Source: a virus
Direction: 5' to 3' (one strand)
DNA: 64,000 nt
Virus record (IMG/VR): IMGVR_UViG_3300009181_000042
Coordinates: 1-64,000 of that record
Below are positions 49,673-59,400 of this stretch, piece by piece; within the stretch, counting starts at the first letter, position 1, and each line of letters starts with the position of its first letter. Under the pieces are notes generated by a model. That model was not told where the DNA came from. It was given only the letters and a program-made list of their open reading frames with translations, and did no database searches. Both the position numbers and the translations under genes were made by a program.

Positions 49673-51333
49673 CACATGTCCTCTACTAACATTGAAACAT
49701 CATTGTTGGCATCCATGCCAGTTATACTTTGTAACATCTTCTCATGCTTCATGATTAGATCCATAGGACGTTCGCTAGTGAATATATCATCAACTAGGTC
49801 CTTGAATTCTAATAGGTCGCGTGTGAGATATTCTTTGGCTTCGCTAATAGGCAAGTCCTGACAACGGTTAGCTGCTTGTATAGCGTTGACATGCAGTTCT
49901 GTGTTGTGATTCATTGCCAACAAGTAGCTGAAACCATCCATGCTGCTGGGCCACTTTTCTTGATACTGTCCCAGCGAGTTAGCAAACTGATTGGTGCCAA
50001 GATCAAACAGCCCGCCATTCTCATGGCTGTGGATTTGGTATTCCTTGTATGCTTTGGTCCACTTGAATGGATCGTTAGCTTTGCCTTCTGGCGTGCTTGC
50101 CCAGTATCCGCAGTCGATCTCTTTTTTAGTAAATGCAATCTTCTTGCTTTCGAGATCATCATATCCGCGCACACAGATGTCGCCTACACTCACTCGATCG
50201 CCAATACGGCTGCGCACCGGAACCATCTTCTTAGGTAAGTTAGCAGCCATCCAATCGTTTAGTAGTTGCGGATTGTTCTTGAGCTCTTTACGATCTACAA
50301 TAGGCCCGCCTTTGAAGCTGACATTCTCTGAACTAAGCTCGTGTCCATAATACATTTGTCCTTTGGCAGTCATCACAAACGGGCTTGCTGCGTCAAAGCT
50401 GATGGTTAGCTGAGGGTCAACATGCTTGCGCAGTGCACGTTGCACTGATGTTAGTGCGCAGCCTGCTTTGATCTTGCCGTTACCCAGATAGTGCAACCAC
50501 TCTCGACCTGCTAGATAGTTTTCATCGCGCATGATGATCAAGCGACGCAGGTTGATGGTAAAGTTTGATGCCTGCACGTTAGAGAACGCCCAGCTTTCAA
50601 ACGGCAAGTCTTTGGTTGCATCCCACCATACATCGCCTTCTTCCATGTTACGACCCTGCAACACGTTGAGGAACTTGGTAGCACCCTCTTTGCGATGCTT
50701 GATGAAGAAGTGGTGATTGTCCAAGCTACCAGTCAAGCAGTCATTAAAGCTCTTGAGACTGGGATGCAAGCTGGCACCAGTGACTGGATCTAATCCAAAC
50801 TTAACCAGCGCATACGTGGGCCAATCCAACACCATGCTGTAGTCTGCTGTGGCTTCTAGCCAGCGCAGCAGCTTCATGCGCACATCGTCTTTGTCGCTTT
50901 GATGTTCTTCTGCAGTTTGCTTGGCTTTAGCATGCCATGGATACTTGAGCACGCCTGTGGCTGCTTGGAACCCACCGCTGTCGCCCACCATCACAGTGTT
51001 AGCACGATTGCGCTGCTGTACCATGCGTTCTTGTACCCAGCTCTCAGCTGGGTCAAGTATAGCATGTCCTGCCGAATACAGTGCCACGGGATAGTAAAAC
51101 AAGCTATTAGCAGGATCAAGAAAGTCCAGGTCTTTGAGGCCCTGTGGCAATCCTGCTGGCATCTTGTCACGCATGTTATACTGTACCATGCTTACGATCT
51201 TAGCATAGATCATGCTAATGCTCGGCAAGAACAGTGCATAATCGCTTTGTGTCGCTGCCATGTTGCGCACTTCTGGATTGAACTTGATGTGATCAGTATC
51301 GAAACTGAACCGCTTGAAATCTGGATTTATCAT
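49672..51333 (-). CDS. dpdA: DpdA-type DNA 7-deazaguanine transglycosylase
   Basis: Related to tRNA-guanine transglycosylase (Tgt), this enzyme would exchange guanine in DNA for a 7-deazaguanine base. Tgt-type motifs are visible: MVGDSGGFQAATG with D118, then VLDWPTY with D170 as a candidate nucleophile region, and LNVLQGR (222-228) as the counterpart of the Tgt VQGG loop. At 553 residues it is clearly longer than bacterial Tgt (about 375), as phage DpdA proteins often are. A zinc-binding Cys cluster is not obvious. With FolE, QueD and QueE it forms a DNA-modification set. A DNA rather than tRNA target is inferred from length, sequence and context. Confidence 0.8.
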   Translation of the reverse strand: MINPDFKRFSFDTDHIKFNPEVRNMAATQSDYALFLPSISMIYAKIVSMVQYNMRDKMPAGLPQGLKDLDFLDPANSLFYYPVALYSAGHAILDPAESWVQERMVQQRNRANTVMVGDSGGFQAATGVLKYPWHAKAKQTAEEHQSDKDDVRMKLLRWLEATADYSMVLDWPTYALVKFGLDPVTGASLHPSLKSFNDCLTGSLDNHHFFIKHRKEGATKFLNVLQGRNMEEGDVWWDATKDLPFESWAFSNVQASNFTINLRRLIIMRDENYLAGREWLHYLGNGKIKAGCALTSVQRALRKHVDPQLTISFDAASPFVMTAKGQMYYGHELSSENVSFKGGPIVDRKELKNNPQLLNDWMAANLPKKMVPVRSRIGDRVSVGDICVRGYDDLESKKIAFTKKEIDCGYWASTPEGKANDPFKWTKAYKEYQIHSHENGGLFDLGTNQFANSLGQYQEKWPSSMDGFSYLLAMNHNTELHVNAIQAANRCQDLPISEAKEYLTRDLLEFKDLVDDIFTSERPMDLIMKHEKMLQSITGMDANNDVSMLVEDM

Positions 51334-51363
51334 ATAACAGTATGGCCTATGGCTGTGATCTTG

Positions 51364-52458
51364 TCAAGCATGAGTCAGCGCTTGTTTCAATGCGGTTGCG
51401 TTAAAGAACTTGTTACCAACCTGCTCGGCTTCGGCAAGTGCATGTGCTGCTAGGCTATTGCGCGACATCGCACTGCGAATGTGTGCAACAATCTTGTCTT
51501 TGTTAGCTTGATAGCTGTCCCAGTTCATGGTCCATTCGCTTGGATAGCATTCCGACCACATCTCAGTGTAGCTCAGGCGATCTGGTACCATTGGATACGT
51601 GCCAACCAGCGCAGCTTCATACATGCTGATACCCAGTGTTTCTTGCAAGTTAGCACTGAATGCGATCTTGCTTTCGGCCAAGTGCTTGTGATACTCATTC
51701 TTGCTGAGTTTCTGATCCTGTGCTATGAACCACTCATACTCTGGCATCGTCGCTGCTAGATCCTTGAATATCTCCAGTTGCTTCTCTGGTGCCAAGCGAT
51801 GCGGGAATATGATCTTGTCCTGCTTGGCTGTGCTAGCAAATGGTGCCAGCAATGGTGCCATGTATTCCATGGGCCACCCAGTCAGCTTGAGACGATTGAT
51901 CTCACTGTCCAAACACCCAGTGATGAACTCTTCGGTTTCGTCTTCAGAAAATAGAGTATCTACACCCAGTAGTTCGCGCAAGAACAAGTTGCTGTGGAAT
52001 CGTGTGGCAAACCAATTGGTATCATAGGTATAGAACATGCTGGATTCTGCATTGCGTACCCAAGGCTTATCGCCAACTAGCCGTCCCAAGAAGTCTTGCG
52101 GGTCATAGCTGCCAGCATGCCAAAGACCGTGTATCTCGATCTTTTTGCCAAGCAATTCAGCCATGTAGCGCAGCTGTATCACAGTAGGATTCCACGCATC
52201 AGTGTAGAGGAATTTGTCGCCGTCGTGTATGAGATTCTCACGAAACAGCTGTGCGATGCTCATCAGCTGGCTGCTCTTGTAGATGTTTGTAGCACCAAAA
52301 TCTAAGAACGCACCCGGTGTTGGTGTTGCAGGAACATTGTCCCCTTCGATGATGGCTACATCCGAGCCAACTGCGTCTAGCAGTTCGGGAATGTGTTCAT
52401 ACCACTGGCGTGTGTAGCGAGTGTCAATTGGTTCGATAGGGACGATGTATATGGTCAT
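51364..52458 (-). CDS. Putative GT-B glycosyltransferase (364 aa)
   Basis: The C-terminal half is a glycosyltransferase family 4-type domain: IIFPHRLAPEKQLEIFKDL, ATMPEYEWFIAQ, SKIAFSANLQETLGISMYEA and ALVGTYPMVPD, with the ExxxxG(I)SxxEA arrangement for the nucleotide-sugar. The N-terminus is a Rossmann-type start (MTIYIVPIEP). It lies between DpdA and a nucleosidase in one overlapping unit (ATGA at 52455), so sugar transfer to modified DNA is a possible but unproven role. Confidence 0.72.
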   Translation of the reverse strand: MTIYIVPIEPIDTRYTRQWYEHIPELLDAVGSDVAIIEGDNVPATPTPGAFLDFGATNIYKSSQLMSIAQLFRENLIHDGDKFLYTDAWNPTVIQLRYMAELLGKKIEIHGLWHAGSYDPQDFLGRLVGDKPWVRNAESSMFYTYDTNWFATRFHSNLFLRELLGVDTLFSEDETEEFITGCLDSEINRLKLTGWPMEYMAPLLAPFASTAKQDKIIFPHRLAPEKQLEIFKDLAATMPEYEWFIAQDQKLSKNEYHKHLAESKIAFSANLQETLGISMYEAALVGTYPMVPDRLSYTEMWSECYPSEWTMNWDSYQANKDKIVAHIRSAMSRNSLAAHALAEAEQVGNKFFNATALKQALTHA

Positions 52459-53012
52459 TTTGGCTCCAGTGTCACGTTTAACTGTTCTAGTATCTCTAGG
52501 TAATGCTGCTCGCCAGCCGACACTTGCTCTAGCCAAGCTTGTCCGGCAGCAGCATCTGCATTATCGCTTATGTACTTGTAAACTTCAACTTCAATGTCTG
52601 CTGCTATAGCTGCTCGGACCACGCTGTATGCTTCCATCTCTACGATATCGCAAGGTGCACGCAGCTTGTGTGGTTCAGTGACAAACAAATCACCACTGGC
52701 ACAGATCTTGCCGTCTCCGCCTAGGTCGATGAAGCTAAGCTCATCTGCGAGATTCTCACAGGGTTGCAGTCCGATTGGTGTGTGGTTCATGTCGTGTTGG
52801 AAGAACTTGCTGCAGCGATAGATACCACTGCTCACTGTTATGCCGCCCGCAGTACCGAGATTGATCACACGTATGGGATCATGCAAGCTGATCAACCGCG
52901 ACGTGTTGACGGCGCTGGCAACTTTGCCAACGCCGATAGCAAACACGTTATCGTAGTTCCTTATGAGATTAGGCGCTTCGCTGGGCAGTGCCAGCAGTAC
53001 CAGATCTCTCAT
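52455..53012 (-). CDS. Nucleoside phosphorylase/nucleosidase-like protein (185 aa)
   Basis: The pattern is that of the MTA/SAH nucleosidase and purine nucleoside phosphorylase family: AIGVGKVASAVNTSRLI, VINLGTAGGI, KICASGDLFVTE, and CDIVEMEAYSVVRAA with the Glu pair that binds ribose. KYISDNAD carries the usual catalytic Asp. At 185 residues it is shorter than the usual 230-250. It could recycle S-adenosylhomocysteine and deoxyadenosine made by the methyltransferases and radical SAM enzymes, or split a nucleoside for base use. It starts with TGATG overlap on the T-fold-like gene. Confidence 0.75.
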   Translation of the reverse strand: MRDLVLLALPSEAPNLIRNYDNVFAIGVGKVASAVNTSRLISLHDPIRVINLGTAGGITVSSGIYRCSKFFQHDMNHTPIGLQPCENLADELSFIDLGGDGKICASGDLFVTEPHKLRAPCDIVEMEAYSVVRAAIAADIEVEVYKYISDNADAAAGQAWLEQVSAGEQHYLEILEQLNVTLEPK

Positions 53013-53395
53013 CAGACTTTCCAGCGCAGAAATGCACCGTTTTCGTCATCTTCGCTGACTTGGATCCAAACTTCTCGGCCTGGATAGCGTGCGGCAATCT
53101 GCTCGTACAGTGCTTCGCTGATCATCTCGCAGCTGCGATAGTTCAGTTCTAGTGTCTTTTCTGCATACAGCTTTTCTAGCCAACGCTTGAATTGGATGAA
53201 CTCGATGTCGCGATCATTGTGTGTGACTGAGATCCATACTTGGAAGTGGAAGATGTGCCTGTGTGGATAGCCTAGGAAACTGACATCATACTCGTCGCCA
53301 GTAGCCAGCGCAGGATCAGTCAGCGCTGCTGGGTACTTGTGGATGCCTTCTTTATGGAATTTAACCCATATCATGCGCGAAGTTGGATCTGTCAT
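53012..53395 (-). CDS. T-fold/6-PTPS-like protein (127 aa)
   Basis: The middle reads YPHRHIFHFQVWISVTHNDR, then DIEFIQFKRWLEKLY, and later LNYRSCEMISEALYEQIAAR and VWIQVSEDDENGAFL. The strand-long helix-strand plan, the paired His and the SCExIxEAL and VSEDxExGA parts resemble the T-fold of pterin synthases, though no catalytic triad is certain. It may act beside QueD. The start is ATG at 53395, seven bases after GGAG; the reading frame is open further up. It is the first gene of the dpdA unit, with its own promoter. Confidence 0.55.
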   Translation of the reverse strand: MTDPTSRMIWVKFHKEGIHKYPAALTDPALATGDEYDVSFLGYPHRHIFHFQVWISVTHNDRDIEFIQFKRWLEKLYAEKTLELNYRSCEMISEALYEQIAARYPGREVWIQVSEDDENGAFLRWKV

Positions 53396-53418
53396 TATCA
53401 TTCTCCATTTGATGAACA

Positions 53419-53447
53419 ATAATAACACAGTCTGGCGATCTAATCAA
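53419..53447 (-). promoter_or_regulatory. Extended-minus-10 sigma70 promoter for the dpdA unit
   Basis: Minus strand: TTGATT (53442-53447), 17 bases, TATTAT (53419-53424) with TGT in front. It would drive 53395 down to 48531, all of whose genes are close or overlapping. Confidence 0.65.
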
Positions 53448-53451
53448 GTGG

Positions 53452-56400
53452 TCAAGTGTCTATAGCTGTTCTCACGCTCTTGATTATCATAGTAGCACTG
53501 GTATTGGGAGTGAACAGCAGTTCAACCATGTTGCTGACTATGTCGGCTTGAAACAGTCCCAAGCTTTGGTTGGTATAGATGTCGCCGTATTCAGTCAAGT
53601 ACACATCGGTGCCATCATGTATCAGCATGACCTGTGTGGCTTGGTAATAGCTATTGGTTGTATCAGTTACCTGTACCATGTAATGCGCAGTCCTAAATGT
53701 TGCTGCAGGCCACGCATCAACAACTTGCTGGAACGTGCTGGTACTAGTATGCGCATTACCGTCAATTACCCAGGTGTTGCCGCTCACATACCCATTGCTC
53801 TGTAGCACCTGTACATTAGCAAATCCGCGTATGTTCAAGCTAGCGCCATTGACAGCGCCGTTGCTTTCAATTCGGCTACCAGTGATCGTGCTGTTAGCTT
53901 GTATCGTAGTATTGCTAGTGACAGTGTTGGCAAGCAGGCTAGTGCCGGCTTGTATCGTAGTATTGCTAGTGACAGTGTTAGCAAGCAAGCTAGTGCCAGC
54001 TTGTATTGTGGTATTGCTGGTGACAGTGTTAGCAAACAGATCGCTGCTAGCTTGTATGGTAGCGTTGCTGAACAAGCTTGCTGCAGTGATAGCATTGCTG
54101 GCTATAACATAGCTAAACTGCGCACTGTTGTTAACAACAATATTGCCTCCGACAAAGAGGTTGCCTATGACGCCTACGCCACCGGCTACAGTCAGTGCAC
54201 CAGTGGTGCTACTGGTTGCAGTGTTGCTACCAAATATGTTGATGTTGCCAGTGAAGTTGCTGAGTTGTCCGCCAACATTGATGTTGCCATCTGTGCCTAT
54301 ACCGCCTAGGGATACTACGCCGCCGCTGTTAGTATCTGTGCTGATGCTTTGTGCGTTTCCAAGCCAGATGTTGCCAAACGTTGCACCGCCATATATGATA
54401 CCTGGGTACAGCGTGATCTCGTTGCTGACATTGAGTTCACCCGGTGCTACGTTGGTCACATATATCAATCGACCAGTGCTGTTGTCATAGCCCATGAACG
54501 CATGATTGAATCCAGCAGTTTCGCCGTTGTACGCCGGATTGTGGTAGTAATCCATCAACACGCCGCGATCATACCCGTCGTCAACAACCAGCGGTGTTCC
54601 ACCTGTGCCAATACCAAGTTCGATCACAGGATCAACGATGGTCAAGCTCTGCACGTTGATAACAGTGGTGTTACCAGACAGCGTTAGGTTACCAGTTACC
54701 GTTAAGTTACCGGATATCGTGCTGTCGCCTACAACATCAATACCGCCGCTGGTGATATAGCTGCGAGTGTTAGCAGTGAAGTTGTTGAATACTGCAGCAC
54801 CATTGCTCTGTATGGTGGTATTGCTGGTCAAGCTGTCTACCACTACAGCACCACTTGTATTCAGTGTAGCACCGAATATGTTGGTATTGCTGATCAGTTC
54901 ATTTACGGTAGCAGTGCCGCCACTCTGTATGGTACCATTGCTGCTGATGCTAGCAAATGTTGCTGCACCGCTGCTGGTTATGGTATCTGTGCTGATCACC
55001 GTGTTCACAGTGAGGCTGCTTGCTTGTGCTGCACCGGTGCTGTTAAATGTAACAGTAGTGATGTTGGTATTGCTGATCAGATCATTGACAGTGGCAATGC
55101 CTGCACTTTGTATGGTGCCATTGCTGGTCAACGAGCCGGTTACTATCTCGCCTGTAGCAGTGATAGCGCTAAATGTAGCAAGCCCGCCGACATCAAATAC
55201 GCCGCCAACGTTTAGGTTGCCACCGATACCCACCCCACCTGCTACAGTGAGTGCACCAGTAGCAGTTGATATGCTAGGTGTGGTCTGGCCAATCACCAAT
55301 CCTTGTCCGTAAACCAATCGAGCCGCTTCGTTGCCAGGACTATCGCCACCTTGAGTAAACACGATGTCGTTGTTGGCCAGCGTGCCCAGTATGAGATTAC
55401 CGCCACCTGTTACTGTGTTGCCGGCTACGTACAAGTATCCGTCGTTAGCACGGTCTACTAAACCCGGTGCGAACGTGCTGCTGTTGATACCCATGTTGAT
55501 ATAGGTATCTGTGCTATTACCATTGTCAGCTGTGACCACGATATCGCCGCTGGCAGCAGTTCCTGGATTGATGTTCTGCAGGTTAAGCTGGGCAAAATCA
55601 TCAACGTTAGCACTGAGCTGTAACACAGTGTTAGGTTGATAAACATATCCAGAGATTATGCCACCATACAGTGCACCGAATCCATAGGTGTCGCCATAGA
55701 ACACACCGCTATTACCAGTTATCTGGTTAACGTTGCCAGTAAGCGTGATGTTACCAGTGATGTTTAGATTACCAACTATGCCAACGCCGCCGTATACAGT
55801 CAGTGCTCCGTTCAACGGCGACGTGCTTTGCACGTTGCTGTTGATGAACACGCTGCTTACGCCCAGGGTTGTGTTGCCGGTGTGCCAAATTAAGCTACCA
55901 CTGTTGCCGCTAAACGTGTTGGCTGCGCCAGCAAACTGTATGGTACCCTGTGTACCATAGCTTGGCGTGTAGAATGCAGCAGTTTCTTGGAACGTACCGT
56001 CTGGGAACAGTATACCGCTGGTAGTGGACGCAGTGTTGCCAATATGTATGTTGCCGTAGATATCAAGTGGGTATTGGACAGTGGCAGTGCCAATACCCAC
56101 GTTAACGTTTGCAATCAGCTGTCGTGCATTTATGTAAGTGCCAGCAGTCACGCTGGTATTGCTTACGATCACGTTGAATTCAGTGATGTTGCTAACGATT
56201 AGATTGCTAGCAGTTATAGTAGCATTGGCAAAGATGTCCTGCGCTATTACTGTGTTGCGTATGTTCAGGCTTTGACCGTTGATCGCACCATTGCTTTCAA
56301 AGCTGCTACCAGTGATAGTGCCATTAGCCTGTATCGTAACATTGCTGGTTATTGTTCTAGCTACCAGGTCGTTGGCAACAGTAACATCGTTAGCAGTTAT

Positions 56401-59400
56401 AGCTGCGTTAACTACCAATGCATTCAGAGTAGCAGTCCCGATACCCTGTATGGTGGTATTGGCAACAAAGCTGTTGACTTGTGCAGCACCTGTGCTGTTG
56501 ATGGTAGCTGTGGTTATGTTGGTGTTGCTAACCAAGCTACCGACTATAGCACCACCAGCGCCAACATTTAAGCTTGCAGTGCTAGTAGCTGTGTTTACAT
56601 TTAAGCTATTGGTGTAACTAACACCAGCAATATTAAGGTTAGCGCTGTAGATGTTGGCATTGCTGATCAGCTGATTGACAGTCGCAGTGCCTGCGCTTTG
56701 TATAGAAGTGTTGCTGGTGATAGACCCGGCTACTAGGTTGCCTGTGACATTGACATTGCTTACAGTGATGGCGGTGTTGACCACTAGTGCATTTACAGTG
56801 GTAGTGCCTGCACTTTGTATAGTTGTATTGCTGTCTATGCCATTGAACACAGCAGCGCCTGTGCTGTTGATAGTAGCTGTGGTTATGTTGTTGTTGCTGA
56901 CCAAGCTATCAACAATAGCACCACCTGCACCTACATTTAAGCTGTTAGTGCTGGTAGCAGCATTCACGTTTAAACTGTTGACCTGTGCCAGTCCAGCAAT
57001 ATTGAGATTAGCACCGTAGATGTTGGCATTGCTGATCAAGCTACCAACAACTGCGCCACCTGCACCAACATTCAGTGATGCAGTGCTAGTGGCGGTGTTT
57101 ACGTTCAGGCTGTTGACTTGCGTCTCACCGGCTATGTTTAAATTAGCGCCGTAGATATTGGCATTGCTGATCAGCTGATTGACAGTAGCCAGTCCTGCAC
57201 TTTGTATGATGCCGTTGCTGTAGACATTGCCCTGCCAAGCAGTGCCGCTGATGTTGAGATTGGCACCTGTGACGTTGGCATTGGCCAATAGCGAATTTAC
57301 CGTAACAGCACCAGCGGCCTGTATAGTAGTGTTGCTGTTAATGCTGTCAAACACTGCAGCGCCAGTGCTGTTGATGCTAGCAGTGGTTATGTTGTTGTTG
57401 CTGATCAAACTATTGACTGTAGCCAGCCCATTCACGTTAACAGTGTCACCGTAGATGTTGTTATTAGCTACTAGCGAATTAACAGTAGTAACACCTGCGC
57501 TTTGTATAGTGGTGTTGCTGGTAATTGCCCCAGCAACCAAGTTGCCTGTGACGCTGATGTTGCTGACGATTATAGCTGTGTTAACTACCAGTGCGTTTAA
57601 AGTAGCAGTGCCTGCACTTTGTATCGTAGTGTTGCTGTCTATGCTGGCAAACACAGCTTTACCGCTACTGCCATAGGTTGCACTATAGATGTTAGTGTTG
57701 CTGACGATGTCTTGTCCGGTGATCAGCGTAGTTGCCTGCACATTAGGCGTGATCACAGCAATATTACCAACCAGTATGTTACCAGTCATGTTATTCAGCG
57801 CTGTGATACCAGCTGATGTAATACTGGTATTGGCAGCTATCAGCAGTGCGCTGATCTGGTTAGTAGCACTTATATTAGTGCTGCTAACTTCGTTGTTTGC
57901 ATGCACAGCGCCGCCGCTTATCAGACCAACTGCACTGATGGCTGCATTAGAATTCAATTGGTTAGCTAAGAGATCTTGACCAAATCTACCAGCACCCGTA
58001 GTGGCTATTTGTCCGGTGGCGTTAACATTGCCACCGATACCAACGCCACCTGTAACTACCAGGGCACCAGTGCTGCTGTTGATGCTTACTGTAGAATTGC
58101 TGAGATATAGCTCGCCAAACTGTGCAGCCCCATATACAAAGCCAGATACGCTCTCAAACGGGTTAAAAACATTGGTAACACCTGGTTGCACGTTGTTTAG
58201 ATATACGAACCTACCTGTGCTGTTTTGCCAGCCCATGAATGCATGGTTGTCTTCAGTCACATAGTAGTGCATGATTATGCCACGGTCGTAACCGTCATTG
58301 CTGGTCAGCGGCGGGTTATTAGCGCTGTCAGATCCTACTTCTATGGTTGGTCCCAACACGCTAATAGTGTTGGTATTAAATATGGTTGTGTTACCAATTA
58401 CAATGAGGTTGCCGTTGATGCGTACATTGCCGTCAAGCAGCGTGTCGCCTAGCACATTGAGATTGCCACCAATACCAACACCGCCTGTGACCACCAATGC
58501 ACCGCTGCTGGTGCTGTAGCTTTCGGTGTTGTTGGTCACGGTTGCCAAGCCGCTAACCGTGAGATTGGCAGTGGTCGTAGACACATTAGCCGTGATAGTA
58601 TTGCCGCTGATACCGTTAAATGCATTGATACCCAGCGCAGTGACACTGGTATTGCTGTTTACAGTCTGGAATAGTGCAGTGCCTGCGCTTTGTATGGTGG
58701 TGTTGCTGGTAATGGTCTGCACTATAGCGTTTGTGATCACGTTCAACGTGCTGGTAACAACAGCAGTATTAACCTGCAGGCTGCTTACGAGAGCGAGATC
58801 GCTGGTCTTGAGAGTGACACCTTCAACAAATCCGTTGCTGCGAAAGTCGCTACCGCTGATTAAACTGCCTGCACTTATGGTTGTGTTACTGACCACAGTC
58901 CTAGCAGTAACCTGCGTGTTGGCCTGAACGAACGTGTTGCTAGTGAGACTGCCAACTACTGCACCACCATCACCAACTGTTAGCGATGCAGTGCTGATAT
59001 CTGCGTTTACATTTAAGCTATTGATGTAGCCACGCCCGGCTATGTTGAGATTGGCACCGTAGATGTTGGCATTGCTGATCAGTGCATTTACCGATGCTGT
59101 ATCTGTGCTTTGCAGATTAGTTGCAACAACGTTGGTATTGCTGTTTAAGCTGTTGACCTGCGCAGCACCTGTGCTGTTTATACTAGCAGTGGTTATGTTG
59201 TTGTTACTGACCAAGCTACCGACTATAGCACCACCAGCACCTACATTGAGACTAGCAGTGCTGGTAGCGGTGTTTACATTCAAGCTATTGATCTGTGCTA
59301 GGCCAGCTATGTTGAGATTGGCACCGTAGATGTTGGCATTGCTGATCAGAGAATTAACTGTGGCAGTATCAGCACTCTGTATAGTCGTGTTGCTGGTTAT

